Origin: DASWNP01 sp035537095
GTDB taxonomy: Bacteria; Acidobacteriota; Blastocatellia; Pyrinomonadales; Pyrinomonadaceae
NCBI GenBank assembly: GCA_035537095.1
Contig: DATLMV010000194.1
Span: forward strand, 1-14,112
Direction: 5' to 3'
Length of the DNA stretch: 14,112 nucleotides
Position 1 is the first letter of the stretch. Every line of letters begins with the position of its first letter. The notes under the pieces were generated by a model. It worked only from the letters and a program-made list of their open reading frames with translations, had not been told where the DNA came from and made no database searches. Shown here in pieces: positions 13,767-14,112 of this stretch. Both the position numbers and the translations under genes were made by a program.

Positions 13767-14112
13767 GTGACCGCCATCTTCATCATCTCGATTTTCGTGC
13801 TCGTTCTCACCTCCCTCGTCATCTACAGGTCGAAACGCTCAACGTCCATAACCGACGCCGGAGACGCTCTGCCGCCCCCGCATTTCGCCGGATTGTTCGG
13901 CAACCGGAGCGCGGACGATGATCTGTCCGTCGCGGTCGAGGCCAAACTCGTCGCCGAACGTGAGCGCGAGGAGCATGTGCGGTTGCTGCGCGTGCGCGCG
14001 GAGCGCGGCGAGAGGGAAGTCTTGCTCGACGCGCTGGCGCGACGTGATAAAATTTTGTATGACGAATTGCTCGCGTCGCTCGTCGCGCAGGCGACGGGCG
14101 ACGCGGCCCTGC
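13767..14112 (+). CDS. Membrane-anchored coiled-coil protein, 3' end beyond the window
   Basis: A frame starting with GTG 13767 is open to the last base and shows 115 residues. The N-terminus is a single membrane anchor, TAIFIISIFVLVLTSLVIY (residues 2-20), followed by basic RSKR, so the rest should be cytoplasmic. After a Pro-rich linker (ALPPPHFAGLFG, about 33-44) comes a charged helical stretch of about 55-105 rich in Glu and Arg, probably coiled coil. No family is recognised. An in-frame GTG at 13710 would add 19 Arg-rich residues (VRGDDRRR at the start). GTG 13767, directly before the membrane segment, is preferred, though the AGG at 13755-13757 is a weak ribosome-binding site. A -10 element lies at 13684. 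Confidence 0.7.
   Translation, partial: MTAIFIISIFVLVLTSLVIYRSKRSTSITDAGDALPPPHFAGLFGNRSADDDLSVAVEAKLVAEREREEHVRLLRVRAERGEREVLLDALARRDKILYDELLASLVAQATGDAAL

Overview
This 14.1 kb window is GC-rich bacterial chromosome. It carries housekeeping genes (trpA, recA, tRNA-Phe) followed by exported proteins of kinds that are abundant in Acidobacteriota: a multi-Asp-box VPS10/sortilin-like propeller protein, a secreted M49-like zinc peptidase, and an esterase/TPR fusion. I infer an acidobacterium, perhaps Blastocatellia-like. That rests on protein style and gene mix only, because no rRNA is present. I see no phage genes, transposases or CRISPR arrays.

Layout. Bases 1-1119 hold the 3' part of trpA and a small unknown protein. 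Bases 1120-2484 hold the recA promoter region and recA. Bases 2485-3977 hold a promoter and a 5'-deoxyadenosine/MTA/SAH-type deaminase. A SAM methyltransferase (4032-4781, minus) converges on the deaminase. The 630-base stretch from 4782 to 5411 has no convincing protein gene but is rich in signals. These include a consensus minus-strand promoter with a strongly structured downstream sequence (a candidate small RNA or long leader), two inverted-repeat elements, and a near-perfect promoter for tRNA-Phe (5412-5487), whose gene ends in a long hairpin terminator. Bases 5666-6217 encode an exported coiled-coil protein that shares a bidirectional terminator with the convergent esterase/TPR gene (6410-7699, minus). 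A divergent intergenic region leads into a two-gene exported operon: the 1065-aa Asp-box propeller protein (7983-11180) and, 30 bases later, the M49-like metallopeptidase (11211-12959). A PilZ-domain protein (13144-13557) and the beginning of a membrane-anchored coiled-coil protein (13767 to the window end) close the window.

How the genes relate. trpA serves tryptophan synthesis, recA DNA repair, and the deaminase probably purine or S-adenosylmethionine by-product salvage. The esterase/TPR, propeller and peptidase proteins all carry signal peptides and probably work in the envelope or outside it. The propeller and peptidase are very likely co-transcribed. The PilZ protein suggests cyclic-di-GMP sensing, but no partner is visible.

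The least explained part is 4840-5345: a consensus promoter firing leftwards into about 150 bases of nested stems with no plausible reading frame, followed by a second, mutually exclusive hairpin set before the methyltransferase.
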